From contig NZ_FZTC01000019.1 of the NCBI RefSeq assembly GCF_900200035.1, positions 124,001 to 188,000 on the forward strand: 64,000 bases of DNA, in the 5' to 3' direction. The notes beneath the pieces are model-generated. The model did no database searches. It was not told the origin of the DNA and saw nothing but the letters and a program-made list of their open reading frames with translations. Numbering within the stretch: the first letter of the stretch is position 1; each line of letters opens with the position of its first letter. This DNA comes from Klebsiella grimontii. Lineage in GTDB: Bacteria; Pseudomonadota; Gammaproteobacteria; Enterobacterales; Enterobacteriaceae. Below are positions 20,779 through 31,863 of the stretch, one piece after another. The translations under genes were made by a program, and so were the position numbers.

Positions 20779-20818
20779 CGTTGCCTGGAAGATGCCCTGA
20801 GCCGCTGCGCGTTCTGTC

Positions 20819-20842
20819 AGTGGGACGATGCGTCCCACTTTC
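20819..20842 (+). terminator. Probable terminator after the carboxylesterase gene
   Basis: AGTGGGAC-GATGC-GTCCCACT stem followed by TTTC; the U-tract is short. Confidence 0.5.
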
Positions 20843-20950
20843 GGCGGCTAATCCTCAGCCAGTGGTTACACTATGATCGGTGCTGTTAACCCTACATCCG
20901 CGGAACCGGGGTTCTGACGGAAAATGTGCTGCTGAAATGAGGATGAAATC

Positions 20951-21574
20951 ATGGCCAAACCGTATGTTCGTCTGGATAAAAATGATGCCGCCGTGCTGCT
21001 GGTCGATCACCAGACCGGATTGCTCTCTCTCGTGCGCGATATAGATCCCGATAAATTCAAGAACAACGTCCTTGCCCTTGGCGACCTGGCGAAGTACTTC
21101 GCTCTGCCGACCATCTTAACCACCAGCTTCGAGAACGGTCCGAACGGTCCGCTGGTGCCGGAGTTAAAAGCGCAGTTTCCGGATGCGCCCTATATCGCGC
21201 GGCCGGGCAATATTAACGCCTGGGATAACGACGATTTTGTGAAGGCGGTGAAAGCGACGGGCAAGAAGCAGCTGATCATCGCCGGGGTGGTGACGGAAGT
21301 CTGCGTGGCATTTCCGGCGCTGTCGGCCATCGAAGAGGGCTTTGATGTCTTTGTCGTGACCGACGCTTCCGGTACCTTCAACCCCATTACCCGCGATGCC
21401 GCCTGGGATCGTATGTCGCAGGCTGGGGTGCAGCTGATGTCGTGGTTTGGCGTTGCCTGCGAACTACACCGCGACTGGCGGAATGATGTTGAAGGGCTAG
21501 GGACGCTGTTCTCTAACCATATCCCGGACTATCGCAACCTGATGACCAGTTTTAACCTTCTGCAGCAAAAATAG
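20951..21574 (+). CDS. YcaC-like cysteine hydrolase (isochorismatase family)
   Basis: A 207-residue cytoplasmic protein close to E. coli YcaC (208 residues), an octameric hydrolase of unknown natural substrate. Asp19 (LLVDHQTG) and Cys118 (VTEVCV) are at the YcaC catalytic positions, with Arg84 (IARPGN) at the third position. VVTDASGTFNP and the C-terminal WRNDVEGL also match. GAAATGAGGATG precedes the start. E. coli ycaC lies elsewhere on its chromosome, so this may be a paralogue and the symbol is withheld. A GC hairpin at 21583-21605 follows the stop. Confidence 0.88.
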   Translation: MAKPYVRLDKNDAAVLLVDHQTGLLSLVRDIDPDKFKNNVLALGDLAKYFALPTILTTSFENGPNGPLVPELKAQFPDAPYIARPGNINAWDNDDFVKAVKATGKKQLIIAGVVTEVCVAFPALSAIEEGFDVFVVTDASGTFNPITRDAAWDRMSQAGVQLMSWFGVACELHRDWRNDVEGLGTLFSNHIPDYRNLMTSFNLLQQK

Positions 21575-21772
21575 TCGCTCTCGCGGTCAGCGTTCGTCTG
21601 GCCGCTTCCCTTCAGGTTTCGCTGGCGCTGTATTTCGTATGAAGCGTCGCCGCCTGGCGGAATCATCGCCGCCCTGTGGATATCGGCAATTCGGTCTGGT
21701 CCGGTGGACATATTTTTTTCACGCATTTCTGCCGTCAACAATTGGATTATCAATCGTTTTTGTCTAGAGTGA

Positions 21773-23500
<1,728 letters not shown>

Positions 23501-23513
23501 TAGCCCGTCACTC

Positions 23514-23550
23514 CGCCCGCCGAGGTGACTCTGCGGGCGTTTCTCTTTTT
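23514..23550 (+). terminator. opgD terminator
   Basis: CGCCCGC and GCGGGCG arms followed by TTTCTCTTTTT. Confidence 0.82.
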
Positions 23551-23575
23551 ATCAGACGATTAATCAGAGTGCGCC

Positions 23576-24160
23576 ATGTCTGCCGAAAATACCGCTTCGA
23601 TCGAACGCATTCCCGTCACCGCATCGCTCTCTCTGCGCGCGGTGGATGAGCGCTACGTGACGGAACTGCACCAATTGGTGATGAAAAACCAGCGCTGGCT
23701 CCAGCAATCGCTGAGCTGGCCCGCTGACGTGAGTCACGAAGACGAAACCCGCCGCCACGTGCAGGGCAACGTGATGCTGCACCAGCGCGGCTACGCCAAA
23801 ATGTTTTTGCTCTTTCTGCAGGAAGAGATCGTCGGCGTGCTGTCGTTTAACCAGATTGAGCCGATCAATAAGACCGCCTACATCGGCTACTGGATTGATG
23901 AGAGCCATCAGGGGCAGGGGCTGCTCTCTCAGGCGCTACAGGCGCTGATGGACTCTTTTGCCCGCAGCGGGACGGTCCGACGCTTCGTCATTAAATGTCG
24001 GGTAGCAAACCAGAGAAGCAATCAGGTCGCCCTGCGTAACGGTTTCACCCTCGAAGGGTGTCTGAAGCAGGCCGAGTATCTGAACGGTTCGTATGATGAC
24101 CAGAATATCTACGGGCGCATTATTGATTGTCGCTCTGAGCAGTTCCCGGGTCGCGGCTGA
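23576..24160 (+). CDS. rimL: Ribosomal protein L7/L12 serine acetyltransferase RimL
   Basis: A 194-residue GNAT enzyme that acetylates the N-terminal serine of ribosomal protein L12. NVMLHQRGYAKMF, IGYWIDESHQGQGLLSQALQAL (acetyl-CoA loop) and NQVALRNGFTLEGCLKQAE match E. coli RimL (179 residues). The N terminus is about seven residues longer. The C terminus runs nine residues past the E. coli end because the frame continues into a REP element, whose GTCGCGGCTGA supplies the stop codon. Gene order opgD-rimL-ydcK is as in E. coli. Confidence 0.92.
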   Translation: MSAENTASIERIPVTASLSLRAVDERYVTELHQLVMKNQRWLQQSLSWPADVSHEDETRRHVQGNVMLHQRGYAKMFLLFLQEEIVGVLSFNQIEPINKTAYIGYWIDESHQGQGLLSQALQALMDSFARSGTVRRFVIKCRVANQRSNQVALRNGFTLEGCLKQAEYLNGSYDDQNIYGRIIDCRSEQFPGRG

Positions 24161-24230
24161 CGCCTTACCCGGGCTACAGGCCGTCCGGACATGCAGCCCG
24201 GGCAAGGCGCGTTGAGCGCCGCCCCCGGGA
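24145..24230. repeat. Paired REP elements between rimL and ydcK
   Basis: Two inverted units, CCCGGG...GGCTGACGCC...CCCGGGC (24145-24174) and GCCCGGGCAAGGCGC...GCGCCGCCCCCGGG (24196-24229). They are the same types as in the aldA-gapC cluster. The first overlaps the end of rimL. Confidence 0.85.
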
Positions 24231-24255
24231 ACCAGAGCGCATAATAAACCACGCG

Positions 24256-25236
24256 TTAAAGAAAGCCGACGATGGGCGTGCGGGTAAAATGCTCGTCGCC
24301 GTTTATCACTTTCTCCCCGCGGATATAAATGGCGTCGCCCGCGCTGGCCTCAATTCGCGCCCGATCGCCGATCGTCACCTGATGTTCAATCACCACATCG
24401 CCGCAAATGACCGCATGGCCTTCAATTAACACGCTATCGTCAAGCAGGATCGGCCCGCCGCGCAGGTGCGCATGCCCGCCGACCATCACCCAATGCTTCA
24501 GCAGGCAATTTCCTTCGACCACCGCGTGCTCAGCCACCTGTGAACTGTAGCGCAGGGTGGGGATGGCGTCCTCTTCACGACCGGCGATAATCTTCGCGTT
24601 CCCGTATACCCTGGCGTTATCGCAGACCCAGACGTCGTTCTCATCGTTGCCTTCCAGCCGCGCCTGGTCGAAGATTTCCGCCCGATGCTCAACAAACGCG
24701 TGTTCGACAAAGGCGTCGCCGTAAATTTGCGCCTGGTGAACGATTCGCGATGCGCTGACCGTCGCCCGCTGATAAATGCGCAGGATTTTATCATTGTCGG
24801 CGGTCAGGCCTCGGGCGGCGATAATATGACAATGGGGGAGGATGCGCGCATTGTCGGCCAGGTGACAATAACCGCGAATCTGCGAATGCGAAGCGGTGAC
24901 GTTGTCACTTAATCGCGCACAGTGGCTAACGTGTACGCTATCCAGTCGGGCATTATCGCTAACGATCGCCCCCATGCTGATAATGCACTCGCCGGTTAAG
25001 CGCGCGTTGCCCTCGATTTTCGCACCGGCAAAAACGGCGCTATTGGCGTCATAAATCCAGCACTCGCCGTCGTGGCTCAGGGCGGCCTCATCATCGATCC
25101 AGCCGCCTTCGTCGCCGGTTTTCACATCGGCGAAATCTCGCAAGGCGACAATTTGCCGCAGATTTACGCTATGTTTAATGCCGTCTGTCTGGTAGTGAAA
25201 CGGGCGAACCTGTTCGCTGAGGGAATATTTGCGCAT
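24256..25236 (-). CDS. ydcK: YdcK, left-handed beta-helix repeat protein
   Basis: A 326-residue protein built of imperfect hexapeptide-like repeats (AVFAGAKIEGNARLTGECII, AFVEHRAEIFDQARLEGN, VLIEGHAVICGDVVIEHQVT). These predict a left-handed parallel beta-helix, as in trimeric acyltransferases. It matches E. coli YdcK in length and position, but no acyltransferase catalytic histidine is obvious and no function is known. It is divergent from tehA with 110 bases between starts. Confidence 0.9.
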   Translation of the reverse strand: MRKYSLSEQVRPFHYQTDGIKHSVNLRQIVALRDFADVKTGDEGGWIDDEAALSHDGECWIYDANSAVFAGAKIEGNARLTGECIISMGAIVSDNARLDSVHVSHCARLSDNVTASHSQIRGYCHLADNARILPHCHIIAARGLTADNDKILRIYQRATVSASRIVHQAQIYGDAFVEHAFVEHRAEIFDQARLEGNDENDVWVCDNARVYGNAKIIAGREEDAIPTLRYSSQVAEHAVVEGNCLLKHWVMVGGHAHLRGGPILLDDSVLIEGHAVICGDVVIEHQVTIGDRARIEASAGDAIYIRGEKVINGDEHFTRTPIVGFL

Positions 25237-25346
25237 CGGTCTTACTCATTACATATGGTTAACATAAACATAGCAAAAAACGCCGTAGCGCGTTTTTGAA
25301 GGTTCTTTTAGAATGCAACTTAAGATAAATTGAAAGTTTAAACAAA

Positions 25347-26345
25347 ATGAATAAAAAGCAGGGCGCGAGCCGGGTGCTGAATCTTCCGGCGGGCTATTTT
25401 GGTATGGTTCTGGGTCTTATCGGCATGGGCTTCGCCTGGCGCTACGCCAGCACGATCTGGCCGGTGAGCCGGATCGTCGGCGACGGTCTGGTGGTCGCGG
25501 CGACGGTTGTCTGGGTGCTGCTGGCGCTGGCGTTTATCGGCCGGGCAGTCCGTTTCCCGCACAGCGTACTACAGGAGATGCGCCATCCGGTCGCCAGCAG
25601 TTTTGTCAGCCTGTTTCCGGCCACCACGATGCTGGTCGCTATCGGTTTCGTACCCTGGCTGCGTCCGCTGTCTCTGGTGTTATTCAGCATTGGCGTAGTA
25701 TTGCAACTGAGCTACGCGGCCTGGCAGAGCGCCGGGCTATGGCGGGGGAGCCATCCCAGCGAGGCGACCACCCCGGGCCTCTATCTGCCGACGGTGGCAA
25801 ACAACTTTATCAGCGCTATGGCCTGCGGCGCGCTGGGCTTTACCGACGCCGGGCTGGTGTTTCTCGGCGCCGGCTTATTCTCCTGGCTTAGCCTTGAACC
25901 GGTGATTCTGCAACGCCTGCGCAGCGACGGCGAACTGCCGATGGCCATGCGCACCTCGCTCGGCATTCAGCTGGCTCCGGCGCTGGTGGCGTGCAGCGCC
26001 TGGCTGAGCGTGAACGGCGGCGAGGCGGATACCTTTGCTAAGCTGCTGTTCGGCTATGGTCTGCTCCAGCTGCTGTTTATGCTGCGTCTGATGCCGTGGT
26101 ACCTGCGCCAGCCGTTTAACGCCTCGTTCTGGAGCTTCTCGTTCGGCGTTTCCGCGCTGGCGACCACCGGCCTGCATCTCGGTCATCAGCATCCGGACGG
26201 CTTTTTCCACACTCTCGCGCTCCCGCTGTTTCTCTTTACCAATCTGATCGTTGGGCTGCTGCTGATTCGTACCTTCCTGCTGCTGATGCGCGGTAAACTG
26301 CTGATTCGCGTCGAACGCGACACGTTATTAAAAAACAAGGATTAA
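25347..26345 (+). CDS. tehA: TehA, SLAC1-type anion channel / tellurite resistance protein
   Basis: A 332-residue inner-membrane protein with ten predicted helices. [20 protein letters not shown] is the family N terminus and the fold is that of plant SLAC1 guard-cell anion channels, for which Haemophilus TehA is the structural model. In E. coli, tehAB gives tellurite resistance at high copy and exports quaternary ammonium compounds. No strong ribosome site precedes the ATG. tehB starts two bases after the stop, so the pair is an operon. Confidence 0.95.
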   Translation: MNKKQGASRVLNLPAGYFGMVLGLIGMGFAWRYASTIWPVSRIVGDGLVVAATVVWVLLALAFIGRAVRFPHSVLQEMRHPVASSFVSLFPATTMLVAIGFVPWLRPLSLVLFSIGVVLQLSYAAWQSAGLWRGSHPSEATTPGLYLPTVANNFISAMACGALGFTDAGLVFLGAGLFSWLSLEPVILQRLRSDGELPMAMRTSLGIQLAPALVACSAWLSVNGGEADTFAKLLFGYGLLQLLFMLRLMPWYLRQPFNASFWSFSFGVSALATTGLHLGHQHPDGFFHTLALPLFLFTNLIVGLLLIRTFLLLMRGKLLIRVERDTLLKNKD

Positions 26346-26347
26346 CC

Positions 26348-26944
26348 ATGACTCTTCGCGACGAAAATTACTTCACCGACAAATACGGAATGACCCGCAC
26401 CCACTCCGAGGTGCTGCACGCCGCCACGCTGATCGCGCCGGGCAAGGCGCTGGATCTGGGCTGCGGCAACGGGCGCAATAGCCTCTACCTGGCGGCCAAC
26501 GGGTTTGACGTTACCGCGTGGGATAAAAATCCGGCCAGCATCAGCAATCTTGAACGTATTCGTCAGGCGGAAGGGCTGGAGAATCTGCGGACGGCGATTA
26601 AGGACCTTAACGCCCTCAGCTTTGACGGCGAGTATGACTTTATTCTTTCGACCGTGGTGATGATGTTCCTGGAAGCGAAGACTATCCCGGGTCTGATTGC
26701 CAACATGCAGCGCTGCACCCGTCCCGGCGGCTACAATCTGATTGTTGCGGCCATGGATACCGACGATTTTCCGTGCACCGTTGGTTTCCCGTTCGCGTTT
26801 AAACCGGAAGAGCTGCGCAACTATTATGCAGGCTGGGCGTTGCTCAAATATAACGAAGACGTCGGTGAACTCCACCGCACCGACGCCAGCGGTAAGCGGA
26901 TTAAGCTGCGTTTCGCCACGATGCTGGCGCGCAAGCCGGCTTAA
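26348..26944 (+). CDS. tehB: Tellurite methyltransferase TehB
   Basis: A 198-residue SAM-dependent methyltransferase. [19 protein letters not shown] (about residues 34-52) is motif I, followed by [10 protein letters not shown] as the acidic motif II. E. coli TehB (197 residues) methylates tellurite and selenite. It is translated with tehA (two-base gap). Its stop codon overlaps that of the convergent pepT-like gene on a shared TTAA, leaving no room for a terminator between them. Confidence 0.95.
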   Translation: MTLRDENYFTDKYGMTRTHSEVLHAATLIAPGKALDLGCGNGRNSLYLAANGFDVTAWDKNPASISNLERIRQAEGLENLRTAIKDLNALSFDGEYDFILSTVVMMFLEAKTIPGLIANMQRCTRPGGYNLIVAAMDTDDFPCTVGFPFAFKPEELRNYYAGWALLKYNEDVGELHRTDASGKRIKLRFATMLARKPA

Positions 26945-28170
26945 CGCGCCGCTAACAGGCAGAGCTGTAGCGCGGTCTGATAAGAGGCCTCAAAGGCGCG
27001 CAGCGGCAGAAACTCAAATTTTGAGTGGAAGTTGTGCGCGCCGGTAAAGAAATTGGGCGTTAATACGCCTTTTGCCGACAGGGCCGCGCCGTCGGTGCCG
27101 CCGCGCATCGGCGTCGGTTTTGGCGTGATGCCCAAGCTTTCCATCGCTTCAAATAGCAGGTCAATCGCGCGGCGGTCTTCGCCAACGGCGTTGCTGATAT
27201 TGCTGTAAATATCGCTCACCTGGTATTCCACATTGCCCGTGGGATACTGCGCGGCGATTTTCTGCGCCACCTCGCCAATCTGCTGCTTACGGCGAGTAAA
27301 GCTTTCAAGGTCGAAATCGCGAATGCTGGCCTGCAGCAGGGTGCTGTTCTGATCGCCCTGGATGCCGTTAAACCACACGTAGCCCTCACGTCCGGCGGTA
27401 TGCTCCGGCGTTTGCTGGCGATCGAAATGGCTCATGTAATCGGTGGCCATCAGCAGCGGATTCACCAGCACCCCTTTTGACGACATCGGGTGGGCGGTCA
27501 CGCCGGTAAAGCGAATTTCCGCGGCGGCGGCGTTAAAGTTCTCATAGACGATCTCCCCGAGCTCGCAGCAGTCGATGGTCCAGGCAAAATCGACGGCAAA
27601 ACGCGAGAGATCCAGCGCTTTTGCACCGCGCAGGCCCACTTCCTCATCCGGCACAAACGCCACCACGATATCGCCGTGGCGGTGCTCTGGCGTCAGGTTC
27701 TCCAGTACCGTCATCACTACCGTCACGGCGGATTTGTTATCCGCCCCGAGCACGCTGGTACCGTCGCTAAAAATAATCTCTTCATCGGGATAAGCGAGGA
27801 TTTCGGGATGCTCAGCGACGCGCAGCCAGATCTCTTTTTCTCTGTTCAAACAGAGGTCTTCACCAGTAAAACGCAGGATTTGTGGATGAATATCCGGCGA
27901 CAGCCCGACGTCAACGGTATCGATATGGGTAATAAAGCCAATCCGCGGCGCGTCTGCGACATTGCCTCTTTTCACCGCCGTGACGGTAGCGTGCTCGTCG
28001 ATCACAATCTCATCCAGCCCCAGCTGGCGTAGCTCATCCGCAAGGGCCCGCGCCATCGCGTGTTGCCCGGCGGTGGTGGGCAAAGTCGCGGCTCGCGGGT
28101 CGCTTTGGCTGGTGATCGCCAGGTAGCGAAAGAAGCGTTGGGTTAATTGACTGGCCAGGGCTGATGACAT
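26941..28170 (-). CDS. PepT-like M20B aminotripeptidase
   Basis: A 409-residue zinc peptidase. Metal ligands are visible: His82-x-Asp84 (THIDTVD), Asp144 (LGADNKSA), Glu176-Glu177 (FVPDEEVG) and a C-terminal [11 protein letters not shown] histidine. PIRGGTDGA-like [11 protein letters not shown] is conserved. It shares the fold and length of E. coli PepT (408 residues), which releases the N-terminal residue from tripeptides, but differs widely in sequence, so it is probably a paralogue. AAGGAA precedes ATG 28170. It is divergent from a dipeptide-binding protein gene, suggesting peptide use as a shared theme. Confidence 0.85.
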   Translation of the reverse strand: MSSALASQLTQRFFRYLAITSQSDPRAATLPTTAGQHAMARALADELRQLGLDEIVIDEHATVTAVKRGNVADAPRIGFITHIDTVDVGLSPDIHPQILRFTGEDLCLNREKEIWLRVAEHPEILAYPDEEIIFSDGTSVLGADNKSAVTVVMTVLENLTPEHRHGDIVVAFVPDEEVGLRGAKALDLSRFAVDFAWTIDCCELGEIVYENFNAAAAEIRFTGVTAHPMSSKGVLVNPLLMATDYMSHFDRQQTPEHTAGREGYVWFNGIQGDQNSTLLQASIRDFDLESFTRRKQQIGEVAQKIAAQYPTGNVEYQVSDIYSNISNAVGEDRRAIDLLFEAMESLGITPKPTPMRGGTDGAALSAKGVLTPNFFTGAHNFHSKFEFLPLRAFEASYQTALQLCLLAAR

Positions 28171-28283
28171 AGTGATTCCTTCTTTATTCGAGTTTTCAGG
28201 TGTTTGCAATCAGTCTTTAGTGTTATGTATGGAAGGGAAAACAACAAGCTATTCATTAGCTGACAAATTAAAAAGGAAAACCT

Positions 28284-29876
28284 ATGCAACGCAGATTCAC
28301 GACGCTTGCTCTGGCGTTAGCGGCCCTGACGGCCAGCTCGGCCATTAGCGCAAAAACGCTGGTCTACTGTTCAGAAGGGTCGCCGGAAAATTTTAACCCT
28401 CAACTCTACACCTCCGGGACCAGCGTGGACGCCAGCGCGGTGCCCGTTTATAACCGGCTGGTCGATTTTAAAGCCGGCACCACGGAACTGGTGCCGAGCC
28501 TCGCCGAAAGCTGGGAAGTCAGCGAAGATGGCAAAGTTTATACTTTCCATTTACGCAAAGGCGTTAAATTCCAGAGCAATAAATATTTTAAACCCAGCCG
28601 AGATTTTAATGCCGATGACGTTGTTTTTTCATTTATGCGGCAAAAGGATCCTCAACACCCTTATCACAATATCTCCAGCGGTAATTATTCAAATTTTGAG
28701 AGCCTGGAATTTGGCCAGTTAATTACCGCAATTGATAAGCCCGATGAATATACGGTGCGTTTCACGTTGGCCCATGCCGAAGCGCCATTTGTCGCCGATC
28801 TTGCCTGGTATTTCGCCTCTATTTTATCAGCGGAATATGCCGATGCGATGTTAAAAGCCGGTACGCCAGAGCGCGTGGATATGGATCCGATTGGCACCGG
28901 TCCTTTCAAACTCGCTCAATATCAAAAAGATTCCCGTATTCTTTTCACCGCGTTCCCGGAATACTGGCAGGGGAAGGCGCATATCGATCGTCTCATCTTT
29001 AGCATCACGCCGGATGCCTCGGTACGTTACGCCAAACTGGAGAAAAATGAGTGTCAGGTGATGCCGTTCCCCAATCCGGCCGATCTGCCGCGAATGAAAG
29101 AGAACAAGGCGATCAACCTGATGAGCAAAGCGGGCCTTAACACCGGCTTTCTTGCTTTTAACACCCAAAAAGCGCCGCTGGACAACGTTAAGGTGCGCCA
29201 GGCCTTAGCGATGGCGATTAATAAACCGGCGATCATTGAAGCGGTGTTCCACGGTACCGGTACGGCGGCGAAAAACCTGCTGCCGCCGGGCGTATGGAGC
29301 GCGAATAGCCAGCTTAAGGATTATGAATACGACCCGCAGAAGGCCAAAGCGCTGCTGGCGGAGTCGGGCGTTGCGGGGCCAATTAGCATCGATCTGTGGG
29401 CAATGCCGGTGCAGCGGCCCTATAATCCGAACGCCAAACGTATGGCCGAGATGATTCAGGCCGACTGGGCGAAAATCGGCGTGCAAACTAAAATCACAAC
29501 CTATGAGTGGGGTGAATACTTAAAGCGGGTGAAGGATGGCGAACATCAGGCGGCGCTGATGGGCTGGACCACCGCCACCGGTGACCCGGATAACTTCTTT
29601 GGCCCATTATTTACCTGCCAGTCGGCGAATGGCGGGTCTAACTCGGCAAAATGGTGCTATCAGCCGTTTGATAAAATTATTGCCGAAGCAAAATCGATAA
29701 CCGATCGCCAAAAACGCGAAGCGCTCTATCTTCAGGCGCAGCAGATGATGCATGACCAGATGCCGGCCGTGATGATTGCCCACTCAACAATATTCGAACC
29801 GGTACGTAAAAACGTCTCCGGTTATGAAATTGATCCCTTTGGCAAGCATATTTTTTATCAGGTTGATATTAAATAA
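28284..29876 (+). CDS. DppA-type periplasmic dipeptide-binding protein, paralogue 1
   Basis: A 530-residue extracytoplasmic solute-binding protein (SBP family 5). A signal peptide ends at AISA (about residue 23). KTLVYCSEGSPENFNPQLYT, HLRKGVKF, MGWTTATGDPDNFFGPLF and SIDLWAMPVQRPYNPNA follow E. coli DppA closely. No permease or ATPase genes are adjacent, so it probably delivers substrate to the Dpp transporter encoded elsewhere, as orphan binding proteins do in Pseudomonas. AAAAAGGAAAACCT precedes the start. A second such gene lies at 53468. Ligand range is unknown: dipeptides, haem or ALA are possibilities for the family. Confidence 0.9.
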   Translation: MQRRFTTLALALAALTASSAISAKTLVYCSEGSPENFNPQLYTSGTSVDASAVPVYNRLVDFKAGTTELVPSLAESWEVSEDGKVYTFHLRKGVKFQSNKYFKPSRDFNADDVVFSFMRQKDPQHPYHNISSGNYSNFESLEFGQLITAIDKPDEYTVRFTLAHAEAPFVADLAWYFASILSAEYADAMLKAGTPERVDMDPIGTGPFKLAQYQKDSRILFTAFPEYWQGKAHIDRLIFSITPDASVRYAKLEKNECQVMPFPNPADLPRMKENKAINLMSKAGLNTGFLAFNTQKAPLDNVKVRQALAMAINKPAIIEAVFHGTGTAAKNLLPPGVWSANSQLKDYEYDPQKAKALLAESGVAGPISIDLWAMPVQRPYNPNAKRMAEMIQADWAKIGVQTKITTYEWGEYLKRVKDGEHQAALMGWTTATGDPDNFFGPLFTCQSANGGSNSAKWCYQPFDKIIAEAKSITDRQKREALYLQAQQMMHDQMPAVMIAHSTIFEPVRKNVSGYEIDPFGKHIFYQVDIK

Positions 29877-29888
29877 ACAGCTAAAGAC

Positions 29889-29917
29889 AACCCGCCAGCA
29901 ACGGCGGGTTTATTTTA
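29889..29917 (+). terminator. Terminator of DppA paralogue 1
   Basis: AACCCGCC-AGCAAC-GGCGGGTT stem followed by TATTTTATT. Confidence 0.9.
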
Positions 29918-30014
29918 TTGTGCTACTTGACGTAGCACCACTTTTGCCACAAAACTTACCCCTGTTATTTGCTATAACTCTTACCAAAAATGGTATTCAC
30001 AGGGATTAACCTAT

Positions 30015-30683
30015 ATGCGAACTCAGTTATTTTTTAAAGTCGCCGCGCTCGCTGGCCTGTTAGCATTGGCCGGCTGCTCATCAAAAATCGCTAAGCCGGA
30101 ACAATATTCGGGATTTTTAAAAGATTACTCTAACTTAAAAGAAACCACCTCGGCGTCCGGCAAACCGGAACTGCGCTGGATTTCTCCGGATTACAATCCG
30201 AGCAACTATGACAACGTTGTTTATAATCCAATCACCTACTACCCGGTACCGAAACCGACCACTCAGGTGGGCGAGAAGGCGCTCAGCGACATCCTGAATT
30301 ACACCAATAAAGAGATGAAACAGGCGATTTCCGAGCGTAAACCGCTGGCCACCACCGCAGGTAAGCGCAGCCTGATCTTCCGCGGCGCCATCACCGGCGT
30401 GGATTCCAGCAAAGAAGGCCTGCAGTTCTACGAAGTGATCCCGGTCGCGATGATTATCGCCGGTACCCAGGCGGCTACCGGTCACCGTACTATGGATACC
30501 AACCTGTACTTCGAAGGTGAACTGATTGATGCGGCGACCAAAAAGCCGGTCATCAAAGTGGTCCGTAAAGGCGAAGGTAAAAACTTGTCCAACGAAAATA
30601 CGCCGCTCACCGTCGAGACGCTGAAGCAGGTGATTGACGATATGGCGATTGACGCGGTGAAATTCGATCCGAATAACCGCTAA
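30015..30683 (+). CDS. DUF3313 outer-membrane lipoprotein
   Basis: A 222-residue lipoprotein. The signal peptide ends in the lipobox LAGC with Cys21; Ser at +2 and +3 favours sorting to the outer membrane. PEQYSGFLKDYSNLKE after the lipobox and ALSDILNYTNKEM further on fit DUF3313 proteins as I recall them. No function is established. CAGGGATTAACC precedes the start. It is monocistronic between two strong terminators. Confidence 0.85.
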   Translation: MRTQLFFKVAALAGLLALAGCSSKIAKPEQYSGFLKDYSNLKETTSASGKPELRWISPDYNPSNYDNVVYNPITYYPVPKPTTQVGEKALSDILNYTNKEMKQAISERKPLATTAGKRSLIFRGAITGVDSSKEGLQFYEVIPVAMIIAGTQAATGHRTMDTNLYFEGELIDAATKKPVIKVVRKGEGKNLSNENTPLTVETLKQVIDDMAIDAVKFDPNNR

Positions 30684-30702
30684 GCAAGGGTCGTCGTCAA
30701 GT

Positions 30703-30733
30703 AAAGGCGCTATTCGTTGATAGCGCCTTTTTT
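30703..30733 (+). terminator. Terminator of the DUF3313 lipoprotein gene
   Basis: AAAGGCGCTA and TAGCGCCTTT arms with an 8-base loop, then TTT. Confidence 0.9.
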
Positions 30734-30771
30734 ATTGGCTTACCCTCAGCCTCAACGCAGCGTCCACGCCG

Positions 30772-31680
30772 TTACGAGCGAACCTGGGCCGGCCTGCGAT
30801 GTAGCAGCCACTGCTCCGGACGCGCAAACATCACCAGATTTCCCACCAGGATCAGCGCCAGCCCGGCCACGGCGTTACTATGCCAGACGTAGCCTTCATA
30901 AAAGGTGGAAATCGTCAGGGCGACGAGCGGAAACAGCAGGGTGCTGTATGCCGCTTTCCCTGCGCCGATGCGCCCCACCAGGGTGAAGTAGGCGCCAAAA
31001 GCTATCACCGAGCCAAAAACGGCCAGATACAGTAGCGCTCCCATATAGCTCAGCGTCCACTGCGGGGCAAAGTTATCACCGCGTATCAGGGCGATAGCGC
31101 CCATGACCAGGGTGCCGTAAAGCATGGCCCAGCTGTTGGTGGTCAAGGTCTCCAGGCCGCGGCGCTGGTGGCGGATGCTGAGCATATTGCCGAGTGAAAA
31201 GCCATAGGTTCCCAGCGCGCTGAGGGCGATACCCAGCAGCAGCGAGGCGTTCAGGCCGCTGGCCCATAAATCATCCCAGAATAGCGTCACGATCCCCGCC
31301 AGGCCCAGCGCGGCGGCCAGCCAGAAACGGCCAGGAGGCTGCTGGCGATAGAAGAGAAAGCTGTTGATCGCGTTAAACAGCACCGCCATAGAGAAGATCA
31401 CCGACTCAAGGCCGGTATTGATATACGCGGCGGCGGTATAGAAACACCAGAAATTAAAACAGAAGACGCAGCAGCCCTGCAGCAGACAGAAGACATGGTC
31501 GCGCGCGGCCAACGGGCGCAGGCGGCGGGTAACCAGCAAAATGGTCAGCATCGCGACGCTGGCGACGGCAAAACGCCAGAAAATGGACACCGGCGCGGCA
31601 ACCGGCCCCTGCTGTAAAAAGATAGCAATCCATGTCGTGCCCCAGATAACCACGACCAACCCGTAGAGTAATGCGTTCAA
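30772..31680 (-). CDS. EamA/DMT-family metabolite exporter
   Basis: A 302-residue inner-membrane transporter with ten predicted helices in two EamA halves (first beginning NALLYGLVVVIWGTTWIAIF, second near residue 150). Start choice: the frame opens at 31764, but AGGAGAGACATT lies just before a TTG at 31680 and the usual DMT N terminus begins there, so TTG is chosen. It is divergent from an AraC regulator with 183 bases between starts. Substrate (amino acid or other metabolite) is unknown. Confidence 0.85.
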   Translation of the reverse strand: MNALLYGLVVVIWGTTWIAIFLQQGPVAAPVSIFWRFAVASVAMLTILLVTRRLRPLAARDHVFCLLQGCCVFCFNFWCFYTAAAYINTGLESVIFSMAVLFNAINSFLFYRQQPPGRFWLAAALGLAGIVTLFWDDLWASGLNASLLLGIALSALGTYGFSLGNMLSIRHQRRGLETLTTNSWAMLYGTLVMGAIALIRGDNFAPQWTLSYMGALLYLAVFGSVIAFGAYFTLVGRIGAGKAAYSTLLFPLVALTISTFYEGYVWHSNAVAGLALILVGNLVMFARPEQWLLHRRPAQVRS

Positions 31681-31863
31681 AATGTCTCTCCTGTGAGTGT
31701 TGTCGCGATCATTCTGCGGCCTGGCACCGCGCGGCGCTGTCATCTGCTTGTTGCCGACTTGCAAATTCTTGCGCTTATTTTTAGCCAGCGGCGGGGGAAT
31801 GCTGGTATCTGCCAGCGACTCTTCATAGACTAGAGATCTGCGGAATCAGAAGTGTGAAGGGCT

